Assembly (NCBI GenBank): GCA_037440925.1
Contig: JBBITF010000011.1
Coordinates: 4,512-68,511 of the forward strand
DNA length: 64,000 nucleotides
Source of the DNA: JAABUE01 sp037440925
Lineage (GTDB): Bacteria > Chloroflexota > Anaerolineae > Anaerolineales > Villigracilaceae
Reading direction: 5' to 3'
Each line of letters opens with the position of its first letter. Positions within the stretch are counted from its first letter, which is position 1. Made by a program: the position numbers and the translations under genes. The notes beneath the pieces were generated by a model, which saw only the letters and a program-made list of their open reading frames with translations, searched no databases and was not told the origin of the DNA. Positions 48,056-56,504 of the stretch are shown one piece after another.

Positions 48056-48391
48056 ATGAATGAGAACCTGCCATTATCCGAAGCCGTCTTTTTTATCCTG
48101 CTCAGCCTGTTGCCGGGGCCGAAGCACGGGTACGCCATCATGAAAGACGTGGAAACATTGAGCGAGGCGCGCGTCTGCCTGAGCACCGGCACGCTGTACG
48201 GCGCGCTCAAACGCCTGCTGGAAGACGGCTGGATCGAGCGCATGGACGACGACGGCGAGCAAACCGCCCGCCAGCGCAAGGCGTATGCCCTGACCCGCTT
48301 GGGTAAGAGCGTGTTGGAGGCCGAGGCAACGCGGATGAAAAACCTGGTGGCGTTGATGCAGCAGCGCGCGCCGGAAGGGAATGCGATATGA
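48056..48391 (+). CDS. PadR-family transcription regulator
   Basis: 111 residues. Winged helix: LSEAVFFILLSLLPGPKHGY, AIMKDVETLSEARVCLSTGT, LYGALKRLLEDGWIERMDDD, then AYALTRLGKSVLEAEATRMK as the dimerisation helix. Start ATG 48056, with the frame's upstream extension rejected because it covers the operator. PadR proteins repress neighbouring membrane-protein or efflux genes and are released by small ligands. It overlaps the next gene by ATGA (48388-48391). Confidence 0.93.
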   Translation: MNENLPLSEAVFFILLSLLPGPKHGYAIMKDVETLSEARVCLSTGTLYGALKRLLEDGWIERMDDDGEQTARQRKAYALTRLGKSVLEAEATRMKNLVALMQQRAPEGNAI

Positions 48392-49413
48392 GCCGAATGG
48401 TCGAGCGCTTCGTGCGCTTCTACGCTTTCCTGACAGGCCTGTACCCGCACGCCTTTCGCCGGGAATTTGCGGGTGAAATGCAGGCCGTCTTCCGGGAGAG
48501 ACTGGCGTCGGAGATGGACACCGGGGCGCGGGGCTTGTGGCGCGTTCTGTGGGGGGAACTGCGCGACTGGCCCGGCGCTGTGCTGGCGGAATACTGGTTT
48601 GCCTGGCGAGATGTTTGCGGGAGGGGTCTGATGTCTCTATATGCGGAAGGCAAATCCTGGAAGATCGAAGAGCGGCGGGAGGCCCTGCTTGCGTCCCTGC
48701 CGCCGGTGTTGTTTGGCGTTTGCATCGCCCTGGAGGCCCTGGTGATCTGGGAACCCTGGTACACGGTCACGCGCTGGCGGCTGATGACGGGTTTTGCGAT
48801 TATGATGCTGCCCAGTCCGGTCATTGCCTTGGGTGGGCTGATCGCCATCTTCAAACGCCTGCCTGCATGGGGATACTCGTGGGCCGGCGGCGCAGTGATG
48901 GGTGTGGTGGTACTCGTCAAGTTGCTGGCCGAGGAGCGCGCGGATTTCGGCCTGCCGCTGCTCTCCACCATTCTGGATATCGCGCTGGCCATCTTGCTCC
49001 TGGTCGGCATCCTGGCGTTGGTCTTTGTGACGGCCTGGCGGGGCTGGCGGCAGGCAGGACTCACCAGCCTGGGATTTGCGACGGTGGCGGGGATGTCGTC
49101 CTTCTCGATGGCGACCGCCGCGCCATTCAACCGCTACGACCTGGCGCTGCTGGCCATGCCTGTTGGCATGGTGATGGCCTGGCTGACCTGGCTGTACGTC
49201 CGCAAAGGAGATGCGGGCCGGGTCGCTGCCATCCTGGGGTACGGCGTCATGAACGCGGTTGTGTTCTTGGTCATCGCCAATGCCTGGAACCTGCCCCCCG
49301 ACCGTCCTTCGCCGGTCATCCCCTTCCTGGTCGCCCTGACCGGCGCGTTATTGGTCGGACCGGTGGCCGGGCTGCTTGGGAGGCCGCTGCGTAAGGTCAT
49401 CCAGGGGGCTTGA
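48388..49413 (+). CDS. Multi-pass membrane protein paired with PadR
   Basis: 341 residues. The N-terminal soluble segment RFYAFLTGLYPHAFRREFAG then EMQAVFRERL is the 'permease prefix'-like motif seen in PadR-linked membrane proteins. After it come about seven to eight hydrophobic helices without a transporter signature. It is translationally coupled to the PadR gene and would be under the same operator. Probably a stress- or ligand-responsive membrane protein; function not assignable. Confidence 0.8.
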   Translation: MSRMVERFVRFYAFLTGLYPHAFRREFAGEMQAVFRERLASEMDTGARGLWRVLWGELRDWPGAVLAEYWFAWRDVCGRGLMSLYAEGKSWKIEERREALLASLPPVLFGVCIALEALVIWEPWYTVTRWRLMTGFAIMMLPSPVIALGGLIAIFKRLPAWGYSWAGGAVMGVVVLVKLLAEERADFGLPLLSTILDIALAILLLVGILALVFVTAWRGWRQAGLTSLGFATVAGMSSFSMATAAPFNRYDLALLAMPVGMVMAWLTWLYVRKGDAGRVAAILGYGVMNAVVFLVIANAWNLPPDRPSPVIPFLVALTGALLVGPVAGLLGRPLRKVIQGA

Positions 49414-49485
49414 GCGAACGAGTCCTTCCTCTCCGCTTCGGCCTTCACCAGGCGGCTGCGGTAGTAGTAGCCTTCGATTTCCTGC

Positions 49486-49491
49486 TATAAT
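49486..49491 (+). promoter_or_regulatory. -10 box 15 nt before the aminotransferase
   Basis: TATAAT at 49486-49491, ATG at 49507; predicted leader about 9 nt. No -35 consensus and no Shine-Dalgarno. Confidence 0.5.
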
Positions 49492-49506
49492 CGCCCACCA
49501 TAACGT

Positions 49507-50700
49507 ATGCGCCTCAACCCACAATTTGAACAACTGCGTCAATCGCCCACAGTTGCCCTGGCTGACCGTGTGGCGGCCCTCAATGCCAGTGGGTGCCGCA
49601 TCATTCCTCTGCACGTAGGCGACCCAGATTTTTCCACGCCGCCGCCAGTGCTGGAGGTTGCTTTGCGCGCCATGCAAGACGGCCTGACGCATTACGCCCC
49701 CTCAAGCGGCTTGCCCGACTTGAAACTGGCCGCCGCTGTCAAACTGCGCCGCGATAATGACTTGGACTACGACCCGCAAACTGAAATTCTGGTGACACAT
49801 GGCGGTATCCATGCCTATTATTTGGCCTTGCAATCCATCCTCCAGCCGGGCGATGAGGCGTTAATTCCCGACCCAACCTGGGCAACGCACGCAAACATGG
49901 TCATCTTGCTGCGCGGAAAGGTCAAGCGCGTTGCGGCTCACGCAGAAGACAACTTTTTGCCGACCTTCGAGGCCTGGGAAAAGGCGCTCACTCCTCAGAC
50001 GCGGGTCATCGTGCTGAACTACCCATCCAACCCGACCGGGACATATCCCAGCCGCGCTTACCTGGGCAGGCTGCAAGAATTTGCCGCCGCGCATGACTTA
50101 TGGGTAGTGAGCGATGAGGTGTATGAGAACCTGTACTACGAAGAAAAGCCCACCAGCGCAGGCGCGTTGCCCGGCGCCAAAGAGCGCACCCTGTTGGTGC
50201 ATAGCCTGTCCAAAACCTATGCCATGACCGGCTGGCGGGTGGGCTACCTGGCCGCGCCGAGACGGGTCATTGAAAACGCGCTCAAGGCGGGGCAGAATTC
50301 CATTACATGCGTCGCGCCCTTTGTTCAGAAGGCGGCCGCCTTTGCGCTTACGGATGCTGGCATACAGGCTGCGGCGGCCGGTATGCGCGCGCAGTACGCC
50401 CGCCGGCGTGACCTGGTGCTGCGCGCCGCCGCGCAAATGGAAAGTCAAAAGGTGCGCGTCTCGCCGCCTATGGGAGCGTTCTATTTCTTCCTTGACTTCC
50501 GCGCGCTTGGGCTGCCCTCGCTTACCATCTGCGAGCGCATCCTGGAAGAAACCGGTGTAGGAGTGGTGCCAGGCTCGGCCTTTGGGCAACAGGGCGAAGG
50601 CTTTGTGCGCATGACCATTGCCGCCTCAGACGCAGACGTGCAGGCTGGTTTCAAGAAAATCATGGCATGGGCAGAAGAGCAAACAGGAGGTAAGCGATGA
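49507..50700 (+). CDS. Class I/II PLP aminotransferase
   Basis: 397 residues, fold type I. The PLP-lysine is in LLVHSLSKTYAMTGWRVGYL (about residue 238); NYPSNPTGTYPSRAYLGRL and VSDEVYENLYYEEKP are the canonical Asn and Asp-Tyr motifs; the substrate-carboxylate Arg is in FVRMTIAAS near the end. It resembles aspartate/aromatic aminotransferases of subgroup I-gamma. It overlaps pheA by 4 nt (ATGA), so it probably transaminates phenylpyruvate, aspartate or prephenate in phenylalanine synthesis. The leader is very short. Confidence 0.9.
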   Translation: MRLNPQFEQLRQSPTVALADRVAALNASGCRIIPLHVGDPDFSTPPPVLEVALRAMQDGLTHYAPSSGLPDLKLAAAVKLRRDNDLDYDPQTEILVTHGGIHAYYLALQSILQPGDEALIPDPTWATHANMVILLRGKVKRVAAHAEDNFLPTFEAWEKALTPQTRVIVLNYPSNPTGTYPSRAYLGRLQEFAAAHDLWVVSDEVYENLYYEEKPTSAGALPGAKERTLLVHSLSKTYAMTGWRVGYLAAPRRVIENALKAGQNSITCVAPFVQKAAAFALTDAGIQAAAAGMRAQYARRRDLVLRAAAQMESQKVRVSPPMGAFYFFLDFRALGLPSLTICERILEETGVGVVPGSAFGQQGEGFVRMTIAASDADVQAGFKKIMAWAEEQTGGKR

Positions 50701-51518
50701 GAGTCGCCTTTCAGGGTGAGGCAGGGGCCTATAGCGAGGAAGCAGGTCGCGGGTATTTCGATGCGCCAGAGATGATCCCGCACGAGACGTTCGAAGCGGT
50801 CTTCGAGGCTGTAATGTCGGGCGATTGTCAGGCCGGTTTGATTCCCATCGAAAACTCGTTGGCGGGTAGTATCCACCAAAACTATGACCTATTGCTGCGG
50901 CACAATCTTTTTATCACCGGCGAGTATTTGCTGCGCGTGCGGCATTGTTTGATTGGTTTTCCCGGCATCGAAGTCAAAGACATCCAGCGCGTCATTAGCC
51001 ATCCGCAGGCGCTGGGACAGTGCGCCGGTTTTCTGCGCCAACTGGGCGTCAAGAGCGAGCCGGTTTACGATACAGCCGGCAGCGTGAAACTGCTCCAGGC
51101 TTCTGGTGAGCGATCTACCGCTGCCATCGCTTCCCGGCGCGCGGCAGAAATCTACGGAATGCAAATCCTGCAAGAAGGTATCGAGGACAACGCAGAGAAT
51201 TACACCCGCTTCCTGATCATTGAGCCGCAAGCCGCCCAAGCCGGCGAGGACGCCAAAACCTCGATCGTCTTCACGCTCAGGAACCAACCGGGAGCATTGT
51301 TCAAGGCATTGAGCGTGTTTGCCCTCCGCGACATTGACCTGACCAAGATCGAATCGCGCCCCCTGGCTGGCAGGCCGTGGGAATACCTGTTCTACATTGA
51401 CTTCCTCGGCTCCACAGCGCAGGAACACGTTCGCAAGGCGCTTGATCACCTGGGCGAATATGCCCCTATGTTGCGGGTATTAGGCTCGTATCGGCGTTTC
51501 CAACAGCAAGAGACTTAA
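50697..51518 (+). CDS. pheA: Prephenate dehydratase
   Basis: 273 residues. PDT domain (1-180): VAFQGEAGAYSEEAGRGYFD, GLIPIENSLAGSIHQNYDLL and NYTRFLII with the essential Thr-Arg-Phe. The C-terminal ACT domain (about 195-265) has the GALFKALSVFALRDIDLTKI and ESRPLAGRPWEYLFYIDF motifs (GALV and ESRP) that bind phenylalanine for feedback inhibition. No chorismate mutase is fused. It converts prephenate to phenylpyruvate, coupled with the preceding aminotransferase. Confidence 0.96.
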   Translation: MRVAFQGEAGAYSEEAGRGYFDAPEMIPHETFEAVFEAVMSGDCQAGLIPIENSLAGSIHQNYDLLLRHNLFITGEYLLRVRHCLIGFPGIEVKDIQRVISHPQALGQCAGFLRQLGVKSEPVYDTAGSVKLLQASGERSTAAIASRRAAEIYGMQILQEGIEDNAENYTRFLIIEPQAAQAGEDAKTSIVFTLRNQPGALFKALSVFALRDIDLTKIESRPLAGRPWEYLFYIDFLGSTAQEHVRKALDHLGEYAPMLRVLGSYRRFQQQET

Positions 51519-51545
51519 GAGCCGAAACCAAAGGGGGGCAAATAA

Positions 51546-51561
51546 GTACACAAGTATACAA
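51546..51561. repeat. Short octamer tract (GTACACAA, GTATACAA)
   Basis: Two units of the 8-nt-periodic family, 28 nt after the pheA stop and just before the convergent PLP-enzyme stop. Confidence 0.6.
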
Positions 51562-51568
51562 AGGGTTT

Positions 51569-52528
51569 TTACAGAAAAGGCGCATATTGCTCAGCAAACA
51601 GCGCTGGCTGACCGCCAGTGTGCCAGAACAAAACAGTTTCTCCCTTCTCGAAAAACCCATTACGAACCAGATTGATCAACCCGGCCGCCGCGCGCCCGGT
51701 GTAGACCGGGTCTAACAACAACCCCTCGTACCTGGCAAACAGACGCACGGCTTCGCGCTCCGCCTCCGTCAGCACGCCGTAACCGGCCTTGCAGTAAGCA
51801 TCTGTGGCCCGGACATCCTCGAGGGTAAATCCAATACGCTCGCCGAGCAACTCCGAAGCCTGTGAAGCCAGTGCGGAAACATGTCTCTTGAGCCAGGCTT
51901 CATTCTCATCAATACTGATGCCCAGAATGCGTCCTTTGAATCCAAACAAGCGCGCGCCCAGCGTCAACCCGGCGTGTGTGCCGCCAGAGGAGGTACCAAA
52001 GACCACCCAATCTGCCTGGATGCCCTGCTCCAGCAGTTCCTGCACGGCATAGGCGTAGCCCAATGCGCCGGTGGGGCTGGAACCGCCATACGGCACGAGA
52101 TAAGGCCGTTTCCCGTCGCGCGCCGCCTGGTCGAAGGTTTCTTGCAAGACGCGATCGCGCTCGGCACGCTCGCGGACATGGACCACCTGCGCGCCGAACA
52201 AGCCGTCCAACAGGTAATTGGCCGAAGATTGCGAGGGCGTCTCGCCGGTCAGCACAAGAATGCAATCGAAGCCAAAACGCGCGGCCGCCGCCGCCGTCTG
52301 ACGACAGTGATTGGATTGCACTGCGCCAGCCGAGATGAGCGTACGCGCGCCCTGCGACTGCGCCTCGGCCACCAAAAATTCCAGTTTGCGGGTCTTGTTG
52401 CCGCCAAAGGCCAGCCCAGTTTGGTCATCACGCTTGACAAACAGGCGCGGCCCGCCCAGCAGCGCAGACAGGCGCGGCATTTCCTCTACCGGCGTGGGAA
52501 GATGGGCAAAATGAAGACGGTTAACCAT
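51569..52528 (-). CDS. D-cysteine desulfhydrase / ACC deaminase family PLP enzyme
   Basis: 319 residues, fold type II PLP enzyme. LFVKRDDQTGLAFGGNKTRK carries the PLP lysine (about residue 47) and AVQSNHCRQTAAAAARFGF the family SNH motif. VVFGTSSGGTHAGLTLGARL binds the PLP phosphate. The C-terminal FWHTGGQPALFAEQYAPF is shared by D-cysteine desulfhydrase (DcyD) and 1-aminocyclopropane-1-carboxylate deaminase. DcyD-type function releases sulfide and pyruvate from D-cysteine and is the likelier activity; the sequence alone does not decide. queA lies 15 nt upstream in the same direction. Confidence 0.9.
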   Translation of the reverse strand: MVNRLHFAHLPTPVEEMPRLSALLGGPRLFVKRDDQTGLAFGGNKTRKLEFLVAEAQSQGARTLISAGAVQSNHCRQTAAAAARFGFDCILVLTGETPSQSSANYLLDGLFGAQVVHVRERAERDRVLQETFDQAARDGKRPYLVPYGGSSPTGALGYAYAVQELLEQGIQADWVVFGTSSGGTHAGLTLGARLFGFKGRILGISIDENEAWLKRHVSALASQASELLGERIGFTLEDVRATDAYCKAGYGVLTEAEREAVRLFARYEGLLLDPVYTGRAAAGLINLVRNGFFEKGETVLFWHTGGQPALFAEQYAPFL

Positions 52529-52543
52529 GATTTCCTCTCAACC

Positions 52544-53590
52544 TTACAAGATGAGCATTGCATCGCCAAAAGAATAGAAGCGGTAGCCCTCGCGGATGGC
52601 CGTCTCGTATGCGGCCAGGATTTTCTCACGCCCGGCAAAGGCGCTGACCAGCATCAGCAGCGTAGACTTGGGCAAATGGAAGTTCGTAATCATGGCGTCC
52701 ACCAATTTGAACCGATAGCCAGGAAGAATGTAGAGAGAGGTCAAGCCAGAGAAGGCATGAATTCGAGAGGCGCGGCTTTCAATTTGTGCCTGGCAGGCGG
52801 CAGTTTCAAGAACGCGAACGGAGGTGGTGCCAACCGCAATCACACGCCTGCCTGCCTGGCGAGTTTGGTTGACAGCCTCGGCAGTCTCCAACGGCAAATC
52901 GCACCATTCGGTGTGGATTTTGTGCTGGCGCGGGTCGTCTTCAGTGACGGGGGCAAAGGTATCCAAACCAACATGCAGGGTGACATAGGCAACGTTCACC
53001 CCCTGCGCTTGCAACTCGTCCAACAGGCGGGGAGTAAAATGCAGCCCGGCAGTGGGCGCAGCGGCAGAGCCTAATTCGCTGGCATATACGGTTTGGTAAC
53101 GCTCGGCATCGGCTAGTTTTTCGTGAATGTAGGGCGGCAGGGGGACATGCCCGGCCGTCGGGAAATACGGCTCGATGGGCGCGCTAAAACGGATAAGACG
53201 CTGTGAGCCGTCGAGCGTCTCCAGGATTTCCGCGCCGGGTCCGCCCTGGACTTGGACCTGCTTGCCCGCCCCCAGCCCTTTCCCGCCGACCAGCGCTTCC
53301 CACGTCACCGCATCGCGGCGGCGGAGAAGCAACAGTTCCACTTTACCGCCGCTCGGCTTGCGGGCATACAGGCGCGCCGGCATGACACGGGTGCGGTTGA
53401 GGACAAGCAAATCGCCGGGGTGCAGGCCCCTCCCCTGAGAGGCAAGCAGGCTGAGGTCCCGAAAGAAGCGGTGTTCTAGTTCGCCGCTATCTCGATGGAG
53501 AATCAGCAAGCGCGAGGCGTCACGCGGCTCAACAGGCGTTTGAGCGATACATTCGGGAGGCAAGAAATAGTCGAAATCAGAAAGACGCAT
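52544..53590 (-). CDS. queA: S-adenosylmethionine:tRNA ribosyltransferase-isomerase
   Basis: 348 residues, the normal QueA size. MRLSDFDYFLPPECIAQTPV, RDLSLLASQGRGLHPGDLLV-type segment with LNRTRVMPARLYARK, GSAAAPTAGLHFTPRLLDEL, HVGLDTFAPVTEDDPRQHKI and NFHLPKSTLLMLVSAF are family signatures. It adds the ribosyl part of SAM to preQ1 in tRNA to give epoxyqueuosine. It abuts the GT2 gene (0 nt gap) and precedes the PLP enzyme, so the three are probably co-transcribed. Confidence 0.96.
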   Translation of the reverse strand: MRLSDFDYFLPPECIAQTPVEPRDASRLLILHRDSGELEHRFFRDLSLLASQGRGLHPGDLLVLNRTRVMPARLYARKPSGGKVELLLLRRRDAVTWEALVGGKGLGAGKQVQVQGGPGAEILETLDGSQRLIRFSAPIEPYFPTAGHVPLPPYIHEKLADAERYQTVYASELGSAAAPTAGLHFTPRLLDELQAQGVNVAYVTLHVGLDTFAPVTEDDPRQHKIHTEWCDLPLETAEAVNQTRQAGRRVIAVGTTSVRVLETAACQAQIESRASRIHAFSGLTSLYILPGYRFKLVDAMITNFHLPKSTLLMLVSAFAGREKILAAYETAIREGYRFYSFGDAMLIL

Positions 53591-54274
53591 CTAATCCACA
53601 AAGCGATACTTCAACAACGTCCAGACAGCCTCGAAAGCGTCTTTGAGTTTGATTTTCTTGCCCTGGGAATAATCGCGCGGGTTAAAACTGATAGGCACCT
53701 CGAAGATGCGGTAATTCCGCTTTAGCACCTTGGCCGTGAACTCTGGTTCAAAATCGAAGCGCCGGGCGCGCAAAGTCATCCCTTCGATGACCTGACGCCG
53801 AAACACTTTGTAGCCGGTCTCCATGTCGCTCAAGATGGTATTGTAGAGAATGTTGGTCATGAAGGTCAGAAGGTAATTGGCTACCATGTGCCAGAACATC
53901 GCCACACGGCGCGGCCCGCCCAGGAAACGCGAGCCATAAACGACATCTGCCAGGCCTTCTTCCAACGGCTTGAGTAACAGAGGGTAATCGCGCGGGTCGT
54001 ATTCCAGGTCGGCATCCTGAATGAGAAGAACATCGCCGCGCGCAGCCGCCAAACCAGTGCGCACGGCAGCCCCCTTGCCCTGGTTCACTTCATGCAACAA
54101 AACGCGGACGCTGCCTTTACCGTCCATTTGCTTGAGCAGGTCTCGAGTGCCGTCTGTGGAGCAATCATCCACTATGACAATTTCCCATGCCAGTTGGGTG
54201 GCTTGCACCCGCCGGATGATTTCCTGAATGCTTTCAACTTCATTGTAAACGGGAATAATCACAGATAGGTTCAT
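53591..54274 (-). CDS. Glycosyltransferase family 2 (dolichyl/polyprenyl-phosphate mannose synthase-like)
   Basis: 227 residues, GT-A fold. LSVIIPVYNEVESIQEIIRR at the start, IVIVDDCSTDGTRDLL, LIQDADLEYDPRDYPLLL with the metal-binding DAD, and FDFEPEFTAKVLKRNYRIFE at the acceptor end are DPM1/polyprenyl-phosphate glycosyltransferase features. There is no C-terminal membrane anchor. Such enzymes make polyprenyl-phosphate sugars, exactly the donors needed by the GT39 and possibly DUF2298 enzymes at the start of the window; this link is inference. Confidence 0.92.
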   Translation of the reverse strand: MNLSVIIPVYNEVESIQEIIRRVQATQLAWEIVIVDDCSTDGTRDLLKQMDGKGSVRVLLHEVNQGKGAAVRTGLAAARGDVLLIQDADLEYDPRDYPLLLKPLEEGLADVVYGSRFLGGPRRVAMFWHMVANYLLTFMTNILYNTILSDMETGYKVFRRQVIEGMTLRARRFDFEPEFTAKVLKRNYRIFEVPISFNPRDYSQGKKIKLKDAFEAVWTLLKYRFVD

Positions 54275-54417
54275 AAGTTGGGATTATAAACGAAAACGCC
54301 ATGCGCTGACAGCCATGCTATAATCAAAGCGTGATTATGTTTGTATTTTCTCATTCGGAGTCCCTGCCCTGGCCCCGATAGGTCAAGAGATACATGATGT
54401 TTTTTGTGTGAGGTTTT

Positions 54418-55752
54418 ATGACCAATCCACTTACCCCTCCTCCGCCTGCATCGGCAGGCAGTTTCATCCCGCCGCAAATCAACAGCGTGGACGATACAGG
54501 ACTCAACCCGCTCTGGTTGCAAGACCTGGTTCTAAAAATCATGTACTTTCGCGGCTACTTGAGCGGCTTCAAGATTGCCGAAGAAATCGCCTTACCCTTT
54601 GCAGGCGTAACCGACCAAATTTTGGTTTCTCTCAAGCAAGAAAAACTCATCGAGGTCAAATCCTCGCAAGGAAGCGGCCTGGGTGAAGGCGCCTATACCT
54701 ATGGCATTACCGGGGCCGGCATCCAGCGCGCGCGCGAAGCCCTGGAACGCAGCCAATATGCCGGCCCGGCCCCGGTGCCCTTCGAGGTCTACAACGAGGC
54801 CATTCGCCGCCAAAAAAGTGGGCGCATGACCGTTACCGCCCGCACCATGCGTCAGATTCTCTCGCAATTGGTTATTTCCGAAAGCACTTTCCAACGGCTG
54901 GGGCCGGCCCTCAACTCTGGAACGTCCATTTTCATGTATGGGCCGCCGGGCAATGGCAAGACCAGCATCGCGCGCGCCTTTGGCAACCTGGTGCTGAGTC
55001 AGACCTTGTATATTCCCTTTGCTTTATATCTGGATGGGCAGGTCATCAAAGTCTATGACGCTGTCAGCCATAAACTGGCCTCCGACGAGAACCGCACGCC
55101 CGGCTCCACCACCGGCAGCCTGCGCGCCACCACCCGCCGCGATCCGCGCTGGATCAAAATACGCCGTCCTTTCATCGTGACGGGCGGCGAATTAACCCTG
55201 GAAGGCCTCGACCTGGTCTTCGACGAAACACATAAGTTCTACGAGGCGCCTTTCCAGGTCAAAGCCAATGGCGGCATTCTGTTAATTGACGACTTTGGCC
55301 GCCAACAAGTGCGCCCGCGCGACCTGCTCAACCGCTGGATCGTGCCTCTCGAAAACCGCGTGGATTATCTCACCCTGCACAACGGGCGAAAAGTGGAAGT
55401 TCCCTTCGATGTCCTGATTGTCTTCTCCACCAACCTGCCGCCCAAAGACCTGGTAGACGAAGCCTTCCTGCGCCGCCTGCGCCACAAGATCGAAATTGGC
55501 GATCCGTCCTACGAAGAATACCGAGAAATCTTCAAGCGGGTAGCCGCCGATAAGCGTGTGGAATACAACGACCAGGGACTGGCCTACCTGTTGCAAGAAT
55601 GGTACATCAAGCGCAACCGCAAACTGCGCGCCTCGCATCCGCGCGACCTGTGCGACCAGATTCTGGACATTTCCAGTTATCTCTCTGTCCCGCCAGTCAT
55701 GTCGCGCGAGATGATAGACCGAGCCGCCAAAGCCTACTTCGTGGAGATTTAA
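54418..55752 (+). CDS. AAA-family ATPase with N-terminal winged-helix domain
   Basis: 444 residues. Residues ~30-110 form a winged-helix-like region (WLQDLVLKIMYFRGYLSGFK, then VTDQILVSLKQEKLIEVKSS). AAA part: Walker A FMYGPPGNGKTSIARAFGNL (about 175), Walker B GGILLIDDFGRQQVRPRDLL (about 280), sensor-1 VLIVFSTNLPPKDLVDEAFL and arginine finger RRLRHKIEIG. The C-terminal helical part is short. Proteins of this plan occur in Chloroflexi near secretion or pilus genes, but none is nearby here, so the role is open. TATAAT at 54319-54324 gives about a 90-nt leader. The next gene overlaps its stop by one base. Confidence 0.82.
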   Translation: MTNPLTPPPPASAGSFIPPQINSVDDTGLNPLWLQDLVLKIMYFRGYLSGFKIAEEIALPFAGVTDQILVSLKQEKLIEVKSSQGSGLGEGAYTYGITGAGIQRAREALERSQYAGPAPVPFEVYNEAIRRQKSGRMTVTARTMRQILSQLVISESTFQRLGPALNSGTSIFMYGPPGNGKTSIARAFGNLVLSQTLYIPFALYLDGQVIKVYDAVSHKLASDENRTPGSTTGSLRATTRRDPRWIKIRRPFIVTGGELTLEGLDLVFDETHKFYEAPFQVKANGGILLIDDFGRQQVRPRDLLNRWIVPLENRVDYLTLHNGRKVEVPFDVLIVFSTNLPPKDLVDEAFLRRLRHKIEIGDPSYEEYREIFKRVAADKRVEYNDQGLAYLLQEWYIKRNRKLRASHPRDLCDQILDISSYLSVPPVMSREMIDRAAKAYFVEI

Positions 55753-56504
55753 TGCGCGACTGGCCCCGTCCCTTCATTTTCGCCCATCGCGGCGCTGCCG
55801 CCGATGCGCCCGAAAACACCCTGGCGGCCTTTGAACTGGCCGTTGCGCAAGGCGCACATGGCATCGAGTTGGATGCCAAATTGAGCGCCGACGGTGAAAT
55901 CATCGTCTTCCACGACCCACGCCTGGAACGCACGACAAACGGTCATGGCCGGGTAGCCGATATGCCCCTGGCGGCCCTGCGCGAATTAGACGCCGGCAGT
56001 CATTTCTCCGAGACCTTCCGCGGCGAGAAAATCCCCACCCTGGCCGAAGTATTCGAAACCATCGGCAAGCGCGTCATCATCAACGTAGAATTGAGCAATT
56101 ACTACACGAAATTCAATTACGAACTGGCCGAAAAAACTTGTGCGCTGGTCAAACGTTTTGGCCTGCAAGAAACGGTCATTTTCTCCTCCTTCTTGCCTCC
56201 CAATCTGGCGCGCACACGCAGCCTGCTTCCCGAAGTCCCGCGCGGCTTGCTGACCCTGGCCGGTTGGAAAGGCAGTTGGGCGCGGTCCTTTGTCTTCAAC
56301 TTTGGCAATTACCAGGCGCTTCATCCTCACCTGAAAGACACGACGCCCCAACAAATTGCCCGCGTCCATCGCCTGGGCCGCCACGTACACGTCTACCCGG
56401 TGGTCGAAGCCGAAGATATGCGCCGCCTGTTCAAGTGGGGCGTAGACGGCCTGTTTACCAGCCATCCCAAACTGGCGCTCGAAATCCTGGCGAATGGACG
56501 ATAA
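55752..56504 (+). CDS. Glycerophosphodiester phosphodiesterase
   Basis: 250 residues. FIFAHRGAAADAPENTLAAF (catalytic His, and Glu of PENT), AHGIELDAKLSADGEIIVFH and DPRLERTTNGHG (second His and metal ligands), and the C-terminal VHVYPVVEAEDMRRLFKWGV and DGLFTSHP cover the GDPD barrel. It hydrolyses deacylated phospholipids to glycerol 3-phosphate. No signal peptide, so cytoplasmic (UgpQ-like). ATG 55752 overlaps the TAA of the ATPase (TAATG), so the upstream-extended frame is rejected. The stop overlaps the next gene by 11 nt. Confidence 0.93.
   Translation: MRDWPRPFIFAHRGAAADAPENTLAAFELAVAQGAHGIELDAKLSADGEIIVFHDPRLERTTNGHGRVADMPLAALRELDAGSHFSETFRGEKIPTLAEVFETIGKRVIINVELSNYYTKFNYELAEKTCALVKRFGLQETVIFSSFLPPNLARTRSLLPEVPRGLLTLAGWKGSWARSFVFNFGNYQALHPHLKDTTPQQIARVHRLGRHVHVYPVVEAEDMRRLFKWGVDGLFTSHPKLALEILANGR

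Noticed and set aside
51881..53074. 397-codon open frame on the plus strand
   Set aside because: It lies antisense across the PLP enzyme and queA, both clearly real, and its translation has no recognisable pattern.
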